Assembly: GCF_963678975.1 (NCBI RefSeq)
Contig: NC_089285.1
Location: 11,766,694-11,830,693 of the forward strand
Source of the DNA: Dysidea avara
Taxonomy: Eukaryota; Porifera; Demospongiae; Dictyoceratida; Dysideidae
Direction of reading: 5' to 3'
Length of the DNA: 64,000 bases
In this document: in pieces, positions 24,447 through 35,179 of the stretch
Layout of the letters: every line of letters begins with the position of its first letter
Position numbering within the stretch: position 1 is the first letter of the stretch
The notes under the pieces: model-generated
The model's database searches: none
The model's input: only the letters and a program-made list of their open reading frames with translations
Told to the model about the DNA's origin: nothing
Program-made: the position numbers and the translations under genes

Positions 24447-26718
24447 AGAAGTTAGGCTTGCGCATGCGTATTATTTCCATTGTTGTAAAATGAAATGGCG
24501 AAGAAGCGCTCCGTTATTTGGGAGTTTTTCGTGGTGACTGAGGACATGAAATACGCTGTTTGCAACACTTGCCAGGCGAAAGTTTCGAGGGGAGGAGGTA
24601 GCACAAGGCGAAAGTTTCGAGGGGAGGAGGTAGCACAAGGCGAAAGTTTCAAGGGGAGGAGGTAGCACAAAGTCCTACACTACTACAAATCTAGTGAGCC
24701 ATCTCGCTAAACATCCAGACATCAATAAACATTATATTGAACAAAAAGAGTCTCAAGAAACTCCACCTCAGAAGCAAACACGTAAAAGGAAGCTTGAACA
24801 GCAATTGTCACTTGAAGAAACGCAAGAACTGTCGAAGCCATGGGATATAAACGATGTCAGGTCTCAGCGTGTGCATAAAAGGATTGGTGAGATGCTAGCA
24901 GTAGACTGCCAACCATTATCAATGGTTGAAGACATTGGCTTCAAAAGGGTGTTGCAAGCTCTGGAGCATCGCTACAAGTGTCCAAGTCGTAAGTATTACA
25001 CAGATACCATTATACCTAAAATTTATACTGGCATGAAAGATGAAGTATATAAGTTGGTTGGTGGGGCCAAGTACATAAGCTTCACCACAGATATATGGAG
25101 CAGTAGTATTAATATAACTTGTTTGTTAAGTTTAACTGCACACTGGATTGATGATGCATTTGTAAAGGTGTCTGCTGTCCTACATGCACAGCCAATACAA
25201 GAAGCTCACACTGGTGAGTACATTGCAGCACAAATGGAGAGTATGCTTCAAAACTGGGAGATATCTCGGGATAAAGTGCATGTTGTTGTGAGTGACAATG
25301 CAAGCAATATGGTAAAAGCCATGAGAGATGCCTGTTTTATGCACTTTGGTTGCTTTGCACATTCTCTGCAATTAGTAATAAAAGATGGACTATTTGTACA
25401 AAGAGCCATAAATGATGTAATAGCAATATGTCGTAGCATAGTGGGACATTTTCATCGTTCTTCAGTTGCCTGCTACAACCTGAAAAGAATACAAGATAGT
25501 TTAAATGTACCACAACACCAGCTTAAATCAGATGTTGTAACTAGATGGAATTCTACCTTATTTATGTTTCAATCTGTTCTGGAACAAAAAATGGCACTGG
25601 CAGCCTACTGTGCAGAAACTGGCAATATCCAGCAGCTCACACCACATCAATTGGAATTAATGAAGAAATGTGTCGATATTTTAAGTCCTGTAGAGGAAAT
25701 TACACGTTCTATATCAGCAGATATGGCTTCAATATCAATTGTCATTCCATACATAAGGATACTAACCATAACACTTGAGAAAAACAACAATGATAGCGGT
25801 GTTCAAACAATGAAAGGTGAGCTGCTGAAATCTTTAAAGTCTCGCTTTGCAGGGATAGAAGAAAAGAAAGAATTGGCCTTGAATACTTTGTTGGACCCCA
25901 GGTTCAAAGATTAATTTTTTTCGGGGAATATCATCAAGGCCACAGTCAAAGAGATGCTGGTTGAGGAAATGAGCAGTTCTGTTAATATGGCTAGTGAGAC
26001 TGCAGCTGAAGAACCTGGTCCCAGCCAACCAAAGAGAACGTGTCCGCTCAAAAGTGCAGTTTTACTTGATGTCATCTCTGAAATAATTACTGACTCTACT
26101 GGTGATACTCCTGCTACCACATCAGAAGTGGAGAAGTTCTTAAGTGAACCACTGTTGGATTACAAGACTGGCAATCCTTACACGTGGTGGGGTCAAAATA
26201 AGAAAAGGTTTCCTATGCTGGCAACTCTGGCACAACACTACTTATGTCCCCCAGCAACATCAGTTCCTTAAGAACGGCTGTTCTCTGCAGCAGGTAACCT
26301 ACATGATGATAAGAGGAACAGAATTTTACCTACTTTGACTGAAGACCTGCTTTTCATTCAAAACAATTTTTGCCTAGTTGGCTCTCAGTACAAATACTAG
26401 TAAGTAGTTTAGTGATTACCACTGTAACTGTATACAGTTGGTCTTGTGTGACTACTGGTTTATTTACTTTATTACGCGTATCTAGTTCTGATGTATTTTT
26501 ACTACAGTAGCTATAGCTGTACACCACTAAGCAGTTTTGAGTACCATAAATTACATCCATTTATTTTTTGTATTTTCAACTACTATGTATTGCTACACTG
26601 ATTAAGAAACTTGTCAAATATATTTTTTACATCGGATCGGCTAAAATTATCGGCTCTTTCCTTGTCCAGTATATCGGTTATCGGAATATCGGCTAAATCC
26701 CATATCGGTGCAACACTA
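24447..26718 (+). pseudogene. hAT-superfamily transposase (ZBED type), nearly full length, broken
   Basis: A BED finger starts at ATG 24495 (SVIWEFFVV, CNTCQAKV, then NLVSHLAKHPD). The hAT core follows: TDIWSSS, VVSDNASNMVKA, CFAHSLQLVI and VVTRWNSTLF. The C-terminal hATC dimerisation region is at 25954-26390 (WWGQNKKRFPMLATLAQHYL, LFSAAGNLHDDKRNRILP). Lesions: a 32-bp segment of the finger is present three times (24575-24670), shifting the frame; TAA at 25912-25914; TAA at 26269-26271 in the usual SVPSERLFS. The right end reads TAGTGTTGCACCGATA inverted (to 26718), a typical hAT terminus. The left terminus is absent: satellite abuts directly at 24446. The element sits inside the 31-bp satellite. 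Confidence 0.85.
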
Positions 26719-26815
26719 CCTTGTAGAGAGTTCAGCTACAAAGAAACCATCCTGTATATAGTTCAGCTACATTTCAAGTCACCCAGTAGAGAGATCAGCT
26801 GCAAAAAAATATCCT
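26719..26815. repeat. Continuation of the 31-bp satellite
   Basis: Three to four units (CCTTGTAGAGAGTTCAGCTA and variants) follow the hAT terminus directly, showing that the transposon split the array. Confidence 0.9.
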
Positions 26816-27089
26816 GTGGGGCATAATGGGCATGTAATAAATATATGTATATAATTTGTATAATTACTAATAAAATCAAAAATAATTGAAGCACCTTGTA
26901 GAGCAGTTAATGGAGAGTATTCAGGCCAATTTTCAGTCATGGAGGATCCTTAGTTAAAGAGTTACAGTGGTGAGTTCATGCCTGTGTAATATACAAAATT
27001 TCGGTAAAAATAATTCAGGTAACGGGGTATGCGTGCCACTTTAATGGCTTTTAGGTAACAAAGGGTTAACACCTGTAACATTTTCAGAT
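26816..27089. other. Spacer with a piggyBac-type terminus
   Basis: AAAGGGTTAA at 27058-27067 looks like an inverted piggyBac-type end (TTAACCCTTT), but the partner end was not found. Nothing coding. Confidence 0.3.
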
Positions 27090-27540
27090 TGGGCGGCTCC
27101 TATCGTGCCAGTGCTTAAGAGTGACAAAAAGAGTATGAGACTCTGTGGGGATTTTAAACGAACTGTAAATCAAGCTTGTAAGGTAGATAAATATCCAATT
27201 CCCAAGACTGACGACTTGTTCACCTTACTTAAAGGGGGAAAATCATTCACCACTTTGGACATGAGCCAGGCCTATCAACAGGTGTTGCTTGACGAGCCCA
27301 GTAGAAAGTTGGTGGTTATCAATACCCCTAAGTGAGTATTCCAATATACCCAACTCCCTTTCAGAATCTCCTCTGCACCGGGTATCTTCCAAAGGGTAAT
27401 GGACAGTTTGTTGCAGGGCATTCCGGGTGTGGTAGTATACCTTGACGACATATTGGTGACAGGCCCTGATGATGCCAAACACCCAGAATGTTGAAAGAAG
27501 TGCTTGGTTGGCTACAAAACGCTGGTAGATTAAAGGAGAA
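27090..27540 (+). mobile_element. Ty3/Gypsy LTR retrotransposon fossil, RT fragment
   Basis: The plus strand shows a reverse-transcriptase segment of Gypsy type: DWAAPIVPVLKSD, LCGDFKRTVNQ, FTTLDMSQAYQQV and the VVYLDDILVTG catalytic box. No gag, protease, integrase or LTR remains nearby. It is a short broken piece with a couple of breaks, truncated by the hAT fragment on its right. Age cannot be judged without LTRs. Confidence 0.85.
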
Positions 27541-27915
27541 ATGTCATTGTGACTGCAGGCTTCACAACATTATCTCTCACCTGACTGTACAGCCTGGGTA
27601 TTTCTTTCTCAGAAAAATAATTTCTTGAAGGTAAAGTATAATTTGGATCAAAAACGTTTACCATCTTCTGAAAATCCGGTTTCTCTACAGTGTAAAAGGG
27701 CTGCATATCTTTAGTGATAAAATAAGTAACAGCGTGATCCAGTTCTTTAGCTCTCTTCGAACCAGCCTCATAACATTTACCTCTCTGGATAGCTTCCCCA
27801 ATTGTAGGCTGATTGGCTGGTCTTTGTGCTACTAACTCAGCATATATTTCTGAGTGATTATCTTGTAAATGTGAGAATAAATTACTTGTGTTCGATCGCT
27901 TCGTTAAGACAGACT
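27535..27915 (-). pseudogene. hAT transposase N-terminal fragment (BED type)
   Basis: The minus strand encodes CHKSVLTKRSNTSNLFSHL (BED finger second half), then AVTYFITKDMQPFYTVEKPD, PSRNYFSEKEIPRLYS and QVRDNV, the usual N-terminal order of ZBED-type hAT transposases. The first finger cysteine and all of the catalytic core are missing. It lies between the Gypsy fragment and the PHD exon, and is distinct in sequence from the hAT at 24.5 kb. Confidence 0.8.
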
Positions 27916-28071
27916 TGTGACAGTGTCTATTGTATGTGTAGATCAATAGATGATGGAAGCCCAATGGTGTGGTGTGACAAATGCAATGAATGGTTTCACC
28001 TAAGTTATGCAAAAGCTAAGACAGTTGCAGAAGACAGGTGGTACTGCCAGACTTGCTCTCTAGCCAATTGA
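27913..28071 (+). pseudogene. PHD finger C-terminal exon, one zinc ligand lost
   Basis: After an AG at 27911-27912 the frame reads CDSVYCMCRSIDDGSPMVWC then DKCNEWFHL, SYAKAK, RWYCQTCSLAN and stop. This is a Cys4-His-Cys3 PHD finger as in histone-tail readers, but the cysteine expected after HL is Tyr (SYAKAK). A related finger ends the Ulp1-PHD gene at 56.8 kb, so this may be the tail of another such gene. No upstream exon found. Confidence 0.6.
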
Positions 28072-28774
28072 ATCATTGCTTTTTAATACTTACAAATAAC
28101 ACAATTATCATTAAGCATAAAACTAATTGAAATTTTATTTATATGAAATCTATGCCTATTTCTCAATTTTTATAAGTAATATCTTGAAATCTTCCCTGGA
28201 ATCTTGAAGTCTTTGGTAAAATCTAAAGATTTTGAAATCCCATAGGTAATTTAGCTTGGTTTTGGACCCCTCGCATGGGCATAAATTCAAACTGGAGACA
28301 CACTCATACTTTGGTGATTATTAGTAGACTGCTGATTACTGTGACACTGCGGCAGTACTGGTGGATCTATATAAGGCATGTACCAAACTAAAATGTAATG
28401 TATACTATACAGTTGAGTTCAAATTTTGTGAATATGCTAAATCAGCCTCTACCAGAATGTATTGTTAATTGAAACATACTGATTACACAAAAGTCATAAG
28501 GCACTTCGTGGGCACACACCACAGCAAGGGTTTCCAAAATGGGGCATAACAGTGAAGGGGATTATTCCATCATGTCCACCCGAAAATGTTCATTTTGCTT
28601 TCAAATCGTTGCAAATACTTCTCGTGGGGGTTAGGGGGATGGGTCTCAGACCAGCAACCAACCTATGATGTCATTAGAAGCTGCATCCCACAGGCTTCTT
28701 ACTTCAGAGCATTCTAACATTGAAGAAATAGCAGATAAGTGATCAGTGACCAGTTTATTATGAAACAATACAAG
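28072..28774. other. No gene seen
   Basis: AT-rich, no coherent frame. A GGGGGTTAGGGGGATGGG patch lies at about 28625-28642. Confidence 0.4.
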
Positions 28775-29505
28775 ATACCTTGTCAAATGGGTCTTGTTCA
28801 TCAGTCAGGTCTTCAATATCAACACAACCAACACCGATTTTCAGACCGCTAGCAGTCTTCTTTGTCAGCAGTAAATAATTGCCAATGGTCCACGGCTTTT
28901 CCTTCCCTTTCACAGTGACATTCTCATGTAATATTTTAGCCCCACTCAGCTTAAATACTGTCCTTGCTCCACTACAACTACAAGCAGCCCAAAGGCATCA
29001 TCTTTCTATGCCTTATTTGTGTGAACTTCAACGTAAGGAATTTTTCTTTGTCTAAACCGTCCTGGACGTCGTTCGTGCATAGCACAAACAGGGATCTATA
29101 TTAATGTAATTCTATATTGAAAGTAATGTAACATCAATAATCATACCAGAACAGTGTCATCTTGATGCTTGGTTGCTTTGACAGATCCACGAGACTTCAT
29201 ATCTTTCTGCAACCTGTTAGCCTTTCCAGTACATCTATAGCTAAAGTGTAATAATGCAAACTACTTCAGGTAGGACATGAGCAAAATATATAATCCTAAA
29301 TGAAAATACAGATTGGCACCTTGTTCTTTGTTTGCATCCTCTCTCCCTTCCTCCACATGTTCGTGGTCATTGCATGTCTGATACGGGGCCAATGTCCACG
29401 GCCGGTATTGTTGTTGGCTTCCAGAACTTTGGAGCGATCCGAAAGAACTTCCCCTAAATTCTGTAACAGGGAACTAGTGGATTGATCGCTAAGATTTAGC
29501 TGTAT
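28775..29505 (-). CDS. Unrecognised multi-exon coding remnant
   Basis: Several minus-strand segments look coding. About 29500..29323: LSDQSTSSLLQNLGEVLSDR, GRGHWPRIRHAMTTNMW. About 29240..29146: YRCTGKANRLQKDMKSRGS, then KHQDDTVL before a GTATGA donor. About 29098..29010: IPVCAMHERRPGRFRQRKIP, YVEVHTNKA. About 28990..28779: CSCSGARTVFKLSGAKIL, KPWTIGNYLLLTKK and CVDIEDLTDEQDPFDK before a GTATCT donor. Polar and basic with Cys, no catalytic motif I know. A TAG follows YVEVHTNKA and not all splice phases resolve, so it may be decayed. It could belong to a transposon or to the host. Confidence 0.45.
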
Positions 29506-30312
29506 ATACATTAATAGACTACTAACACGTGTGAGCATGTGTAGACTCACATGTGCTTAAACTCTTACAGCTCACCGCTCCACATGTGACCCAAGGCCGA
29601 GGTGGCTTTTGCAGGGCAGAAGCAGCATTCACGTTGCACTGGGCCAACGCAGCTTCAACTGAACCGACGCGGCTTTTACCGGGCCAACGTGGCTGACCCT
29701 TCTCAGCCAACATAGAAACAAATATTCAAGTGGTGTAGAAACACAGGAATGGAGAAACAATAAAAATCCTGTCAAATTGCTTAATGTCCTACTCAAGTTT
29801 CACAATGCCCTGACTGTACGACAGGACATGTCTGAAAAGTTATTTTGCACACTGCAAGCCACATGCACCCACTCAACAGGGGAAGTGTAATTCCCAATTA
29901 ATGATCACCACAGTTGATAAGTACAAGACACGATGAAACTGGGTCTACAACGCCCAGGGGTATCTCATAAACTAACCGCCTACTCAGTATTCAGTGCTAC
30001 AACTGTCAAAGCACATGACTCAATATTCAGTGTTACGACTGAATCCCATTCACTTCTTGACGTCAAGAATGTGTGCCATTTCTATAAATTGTTTTCTACA
30101 TGATGGGCATTACATAGAACCTTGAGCAAAGGTACCACAAGTCACTTTGTCTAGAAAAAAGTATGTAATACTGACCCTTATCTGAACCTTGGCATGCATA
30201 GGACTAGTGTGAGTCATATTAAACAAGATTCCAAAAAGCAAGAATTTAATACAGAAAAGCTAGTGCCAGCAAGGAATTGTGACCAGATCCTTGGTAAATC
30301 AGTGTACTAGAA
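29506..30312. other. Spacer with a GC-rich patch
   Basis: 29590-29705 is GC-richer and contains loose repeats of GGGCCAACG(C/T)(A/G)GCTT, about 20-25 bp apart. The rest shows no gene. Confidence 0.35.
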
Positions 30313-30900
30313 GATAATACAGCCTTCTGAATACGATGATCTGCAATTAGTGGCTGCTTATTCCAAGCCATCACCAGAATTCCAATCTATGAAAAGCATT
30401 TTACTGCATTTGAAACTTCAAAAACATGCAGTAAGAGGAGACGGCAATTGCCTTTATCATGCAGTTGCCCATCAAGCTGGATTGATACCATCATCCAGTA
30501 GTGGTAATGAAGCAAAGTGCAGGAACCTTAGACACTTGACTTTTTTGACCATGTTGAATTATCCCACCATTCAGTCAGAAGGCTCGTTATCACAAGTGGA
30601 CTGGATGGACAAACAGCAAGCAGTACTACGAGACAATGAATGGGGTGGAGACTTAGAAATCCGACTGATGGCCATTGGCCTTAAGAAAGAAATGATTGTA
30701 GTTACTGACTCCACTGTTGGAAATGTTTTTGCCTGAAAATACCTTTACCAACCACCACCTGTTTCTAAAATGAAAGGTGGAGTGTTTATTCCATTGACTT
30801 GTGACGAGTTGTGTGCCCAGTATGATTCTTTGCCGTGTCATAATTCATTGGTTCTTTTGTACAATGGACATAATCATTTTGATTCTACCAGACCCTTGTA
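30313..30900 (+). pseudogene. OTU-family cysteine protease domain with one in-frame stop
   Basis: The frame contains the OTU catalytic signature AVRGDGNCLYHAVAHQ (Asp-Gly-Asn-Cys around 30435-30475), a middle region VLRDNEWGGDLEIRLMA, and the C-terminal histidine box LYNGHNHFDSTRPL before TAA at 30898-30900. OTU proteases are deubiquitinases. A TGA at 30734-30736 (after GNVFA) interrupts an otherwise continuous frame. No ATG at the start; an AG at about 30321 could be an acceptor, so upstream exons are likely. OTU domains are carried both by host genes and by transposons; I cannot tell which applies. Confidence 0.7.
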
Positions 30901-30992
30901 ATTTCATGGAATTTTCAAATTACCACACACAGACTTCAGTACATATGTAGATATAAATCACATCAAGGGGGAAATCCTAGGACTGTACATAT

Positions 30993-32490
30993 TTAACCAA
31001 CAAGGGGAGGACTAAAATTACATAGTATGGCACAGATATATATGATTTCATTGATGGAGTCCCACATGGTGGCACAAATTGGGGATTGTAAGATACGGAA
31101 TTCTTTGATTCTCCCAATGGCTCTCTCTACATGTATTCGCAGCTTCGCAATTTTCTTTGTATGCATAACATCTTCGCTAGAAAGCTGGCTGTTAGATGAC
31201 AAAAATGGAGGTATGTTTAACTTCACTCCAAGTGGTGCTAATAAATCTTGAATATCAAATCCTTTATCAGCCATAATCTCATCGCCTACTTCGAGTTTAT
31301 CCAATAATCCACTTTGTTCTACTAGCTTTTTATCTGATATTGACCCTTCATAGGTAGGAGATACAAAGACGACAACTCCGCTGGGAATAATTCCTATCAT
31401 CACCTTAACTGTATTTTTGTTCTTATACGACGAAAAGGTAGTAGCTTGTGTAACCAAAGAAGAAGGGCGTTCAATGCCAAATTCTGTACAATCAATCACA
31501 AGTCTCGTGTTCGGGTATTGCTCCTTAAAAGCTACCGGCATATACTTTTGTACTATGTGCCATGGTGGAAAACGTTCCAAACCCTTTAAACTGTGATACA
31601 GCAAGTTGATCCATGTTGCAATGATTCTGGACACACATGACTGTGACAAGCCAAACCTGATGGCTAGGTCTAGCTCAGGGTCGTTAAGCCGAAGTCTTAC
31701 TAGTGTAAGGAATAATTGCTCAAATAAGGGCAGTTTGTAATCCCTTCCCGTCTTTACATCATTATAGCTCTCCTTTGATTTTCCACCTCGCCACTGTCTC
31801 ATAACTTTTGCATCGGATTCCAAAATGATGTTGTAAAAAGTTAAAAGAGTATTATAGTCTGGGAAGCCAGTATAAAATGAAACTAAGCCATCGTCTTCCT
31901 TGATGTTTGCAAGCCGGAATAATGATTTCTCATACTTAGCTTGTGTTTTAGCTAGCTGTTCTGACAACTCTGCCACTTGAGCTTTCAAATAATCAACTGA
32001 ACTGTAATCAATATCTTCTGTATCAATTTCAAAGAACCTACTTAAAGATGGTCCAGAACTAACACTGTCCTCCTCAGAAAAAGATGAATCACTTTCTAAT
32101 ACCAAAGCTGCTCTTTGAGATGTGGTGGTTGTGCGCTTTTTGATACTGCAGCTGGGCCAAGAAAATAGTGAAGGAACCGCCGTCTTTGTCAGCATACGCC
32201 TAGCTGCTTGCGGATCCTCTCCACCACAAAGATAATCCTCTGGTTTAAAATGCTCAGAACATACTTTAGTGTATTCATTGATCACAAAGTCTGGCCCAGG
32301 GTCTCGTCGTATCTTAACAATCCATTCTTTAGCCCTTTCTTTGTCTGTAGACAAATTAGGAAATGAATGAAAAGAGACTCTAGCACTACCAAGTTGCCTT
32401 CGTTCGGCTGATCCACCAGATGCGTTACGACACGAGGGAACACAGCAATATTGACCCTCCTGACGCCATCTCGGATGCTTATCACTGACC
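30993..32490 (-). CDS. THAP-DDE transposase, ISL2EU/Harbinger-like (DDE_Tnp_4 type)
   Basis: One long open frame runs from an AG acceptor at about 32491 to the stop at 30993, close to 500 codons. The first internal ATG would cut the THAP finger, so an upstream exon probably supplies the start. THAP ligands: YCCVPSC, then VCSEHF. A Ser-rich linker and a coiled-coil stretch (YLKAQVAELSEQLAKTQAKY) follow. The helix-turn-helix is near LAIRFGLSQSCVSRI. Catalytic core: LVIDCTEFG (Asp), IMADKGFD (Asp) and HVERAIGRIKEFR (Glu). THAP binds DNA ends and the core cuts and joins them. No stop or frameshift seen. The YqaJ-type partner common in ISL2EU was not found, nor were terminal repeats. Confidence 0.85.
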
Positions 32491-33077
32491 TGTTTTAAGA
32501 AACCAGCATTACTTCACTGAATCGAGGAAGAAATACTGTTCAGACATTCATATATATATACCACAATACAATATTTGTACATAACTCATGTTGAAGGCCT
32601 TTGTACGCTGGGTACACGAGACACTTAAGCAAGAACTCCAATACCAAAGATAACCCTGATATACAAGCATGCGTATTAAGAAAAACAAATCTTTAATTGT
32701 GCATGCTGCAAGACAAGTACACTAGTTTTATGGAGCAGTTATTCAGAGAAACAAAACTCAAATCAATTTAAACTATATGCTGTCTTATTAGCCTATTAAT
32801 GGAGAGTTCTAAACATTTTTGGTATTGGTATTCATGTAGATTTTAAATTGCTATCTTTCTCTGTTACAAGCAGCTGTCAACATTGTCATGCAACAATTAC
32901 ATAAAGGGTCTAAATATGCAAGTTAGACGTCATAACGGCCCTGTGTCATGGCAACTGAGCAAAGGGGATGCTGCTACAGGACCCAAGGGGAGTCAAGGGG
33001 AGTGTGGAAAACCCGGAATGCTAGAACAATCTGGATCAGCTTTATTTTTGTGATAGTGATCACACGCAAATACTATA
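32491..33077. other. Upstream region of the THAP-DDE gene, no further exon identified
   Basis: The first exon and promoter of the minus-strand transposase should lie here, but I could not fix them. No other gene seen. Confidence 0.35.
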
Positions 33078-33146
33078 TGTGACCCCCTGAGCAAAAACCT
33101 GACTAGTTTGCATAATTCTGTTTTAATTTTCACTCAGTGGGTCACA
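33078..33146. mobile_element. 69-bp palindromic mini-MITE, TGTGACC termini
   Basis: TGTGACCCCCTGAGCAAAAA on the left and its imperfect complement TTTTCACTCAGTGGGTCACA on the right; most of the 69 bp can fold on itself. Same ends as the MITE at 14157-14609. Confidence 0.7.
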
Positions 33147-33165
33147 TATAGCATGCCCCCATGCA

Positions 33166-33566
33166 GTGTTTATATCCTAACCTCTTAGTAACTCTGCAGT
33201 GTGCACAACAGATCAACGGCGAACATTAATTGGAATACACAATTGTTACTTTCATCATAAAACAACCCGGCTACACTCCACACCCTTAAACTGAACGGAT
33301 TCTCAAGCATCTTTAAAGCAAATGAACCATGCTAACTTGTCAGTGTGACTCTAATAAATTCAGTCGTTTTAACATGCATATGAATGAGCCAATTCTACTA
33401 GCTAGAAATTGCAGGGGTTTTTTTTTAGTTTAAGGGTGTGGAGTGTAGCTAAGATAGCTAGGTTAATTGTTATAGGATGAATGTAGCACTTGTGTATTCC
33501 AATTAACGCTTGCCATCAATCCGTTGTGTACATTGCAGAGTTGCCACGAGGTTAGGATATAAACAC
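33166..33566. mobile_element. Foldback element with arms of about 130-200 bp
   Basis: The left arm (GTGTTTATATCCTAACCTC ... ATTGGAATACACAA ... CTACACTCCACACCCTTAAA) is repeated inverted in the right arm with the same order and modest divergence. A short centre separates them. No coding capacity. Target duplication unresolved. Confidence 0.8.
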
Positions 33567-33948
33567 GTATTCAATCGTGGAGTGTTACAAATACGTACAT
33601 TAGTATATCTGCAAATACGTATATGCAACCTCTCTTGTATAACAACCACTCAGCTATTCCCTTGTTACTTTGATCATAGTTACAACTTTAGGCCACTGGG
33701 GTCTATCTAACTTAGTAACCCTCAGGTCCGAAAGTATGCAAAATTCAGAGTAACCCATTTTTATTTTTGTAATTATGATTACGTACAAACACTATACATG
33801 TAGCATGCCTATTTATAAGTTAACCTAACTCAGTCATGGTTGTAGACTGAAGTTAATATCCATAGTATAGCTCCCTTGTTTCATTACTTTATTCTTTTGA
33901 TATCCAACTTTCTTCTACTGTATACTGGTTACTTTTTTTTACATAGGA
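33567..33948. other. No gene seen
   Basis: Sequence between the foldback element and the BEN exon; it ends in a pyrimidine-rich run and ACATAG, a good acceptor for the following exon. Confidence 0.35.
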
Positions 33949-34368
33949 CCTTATAATCGAGATGGCCAAGATCAACGGAATGGAAGGTGCCATTAAATGT
34001 ATGGTTAAAGAAATCAAAGGACTTAAATCTACTAAATCTAAAGAATTAGTTGAATCTTACAGTGGAAAAAAGACAAATGTCAACAGAATACCTGCAAAAG
34101 ATGTGTATCAATATGGATTAAGACTTTTAGATGTGCTTTTTTCCAAAGAGATGATGGGATTTCTTCTGGTGACATCTAAACGATCACAAAAGCCAGCTTT
34201 AGACAAAAAGTGAGTGGACATACTTTGCACCCTAGTTGACAAAAGGTTTGGAATTGGGAGATGGATTTACTGATTGCTAAGTGTAATCAAAAGTGTCGTG
34301 ACGCAGTGAATTACTTTGATTCAAGTGAAGGCGATGATTCTGAAGATGATGCCAAAACTGATAATTAA
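33949..34368 (+). pseudogene. BEN-domain exon, decayed
   Basis: After the AG at 33947-33948 the frame reads EMAKINGMEGAIKCMVKEIK, then a basic linker, YQYGLRLLDVLFSKEMMG, VDILCTLVDKRFG and LLIAKCNQKCRDAVNYF, ending in an acidic tail (EGDDSEDDAKTDN). The last blocks fit the BEN domain, a DNA- and protein-binding module of chromatin factors, often in transposon-derived proteins. TGA at 34211-34213 falls inside the domain, and a shift of one base is needed near 34255 to reach LLIAKCNQK. Upstream exons not found. Confidence 0.6.
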
Positions 34369-34559
34369 GTTGCTGAATTCTTTTGCTTAATAAGTTGCTT
34401 TTAATAACTGCTAACTGTAGTTGTTTGTTTAATTGTTTGCTCTATGTGTATCCCTATATCCCTTATTTATACACAACTCTTTATCTATGTATGTACTGTA
34501 AATATGACTGTTTCATGCGAAGATATTATGATTTTATTGCATGATTATGCCTAGAACTC

Positions 34560-35179
34560 TACACATATTGTAACGACTGATCTTGGCATTTTGATGCAAG
34601 ATTCTTATCTAATGCACCTGATGTCATTAGATCTTTGCATACAGTCGGAGATGATCCTAGAACATGCAGGCATGAACCTGCGCAAATTGAATTCGAATGC
34701 ACCGGACCTTTTGATAAAGCTACAGTCTGCAACAACATCAGAACAGACTACTGGTACTGTTAAGAATCCGGTCGAAGATGATGAGACTTATGCTAAAACT
34801 ATGAGCAGCCATAGTGTTTTTAACCAATGTGGTAATCAGTATAATTTTTTCATTGCCACACTCTGTACCCATCTTATTGACCGATTCAATGACTGAACTT
34901 CACTGGATAAGGGAAGAAAAACCATGGAAACAGTACATCAGCCACCGAGTGACCGAAATATACCATTTAACTGTATGTGAGCAGTCCTGGGGATGTCAAT
35001 CCAGCTGACATACCATCACAGTGAGAAATTAGCAGACAGTAGGATGTGGTGGAAGGGACCTTAATTTCTGCGATTGTCAGATGATCAGTGGCCAAGAACC
35101 GAGGCTTTCCCCCCAAGTGAGATTACTGAAGCAGAAGTGGTCAAGAATCCGAGAGGTCTCACTCATGTTATCCTACATG
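34560..35179 (+). mobile_element. BEL/Pao LTR retrotransposon fossil (pol fragment)
   Basis: Segments typical of BEL/Pao pol appear in order: GMNLRKLNSNAPDLLIKLQS, an acidic DDETYAKTM block, LIDRFND, and after 34990 the stretch DSRMWWKGP and LSDDQWPRTEAFPPS. The remains are broken in several places and carry no LTR of their own. The fossil is cut on the right by the Gypsy element starting near 35180. Confidence 0.65.

Noticed and set aside
24452-24670. Minus-strand frames repeating LPPPLETFA
   Set aside because: They are the shadow of the 32-bp triplication in the hAT BED finger.
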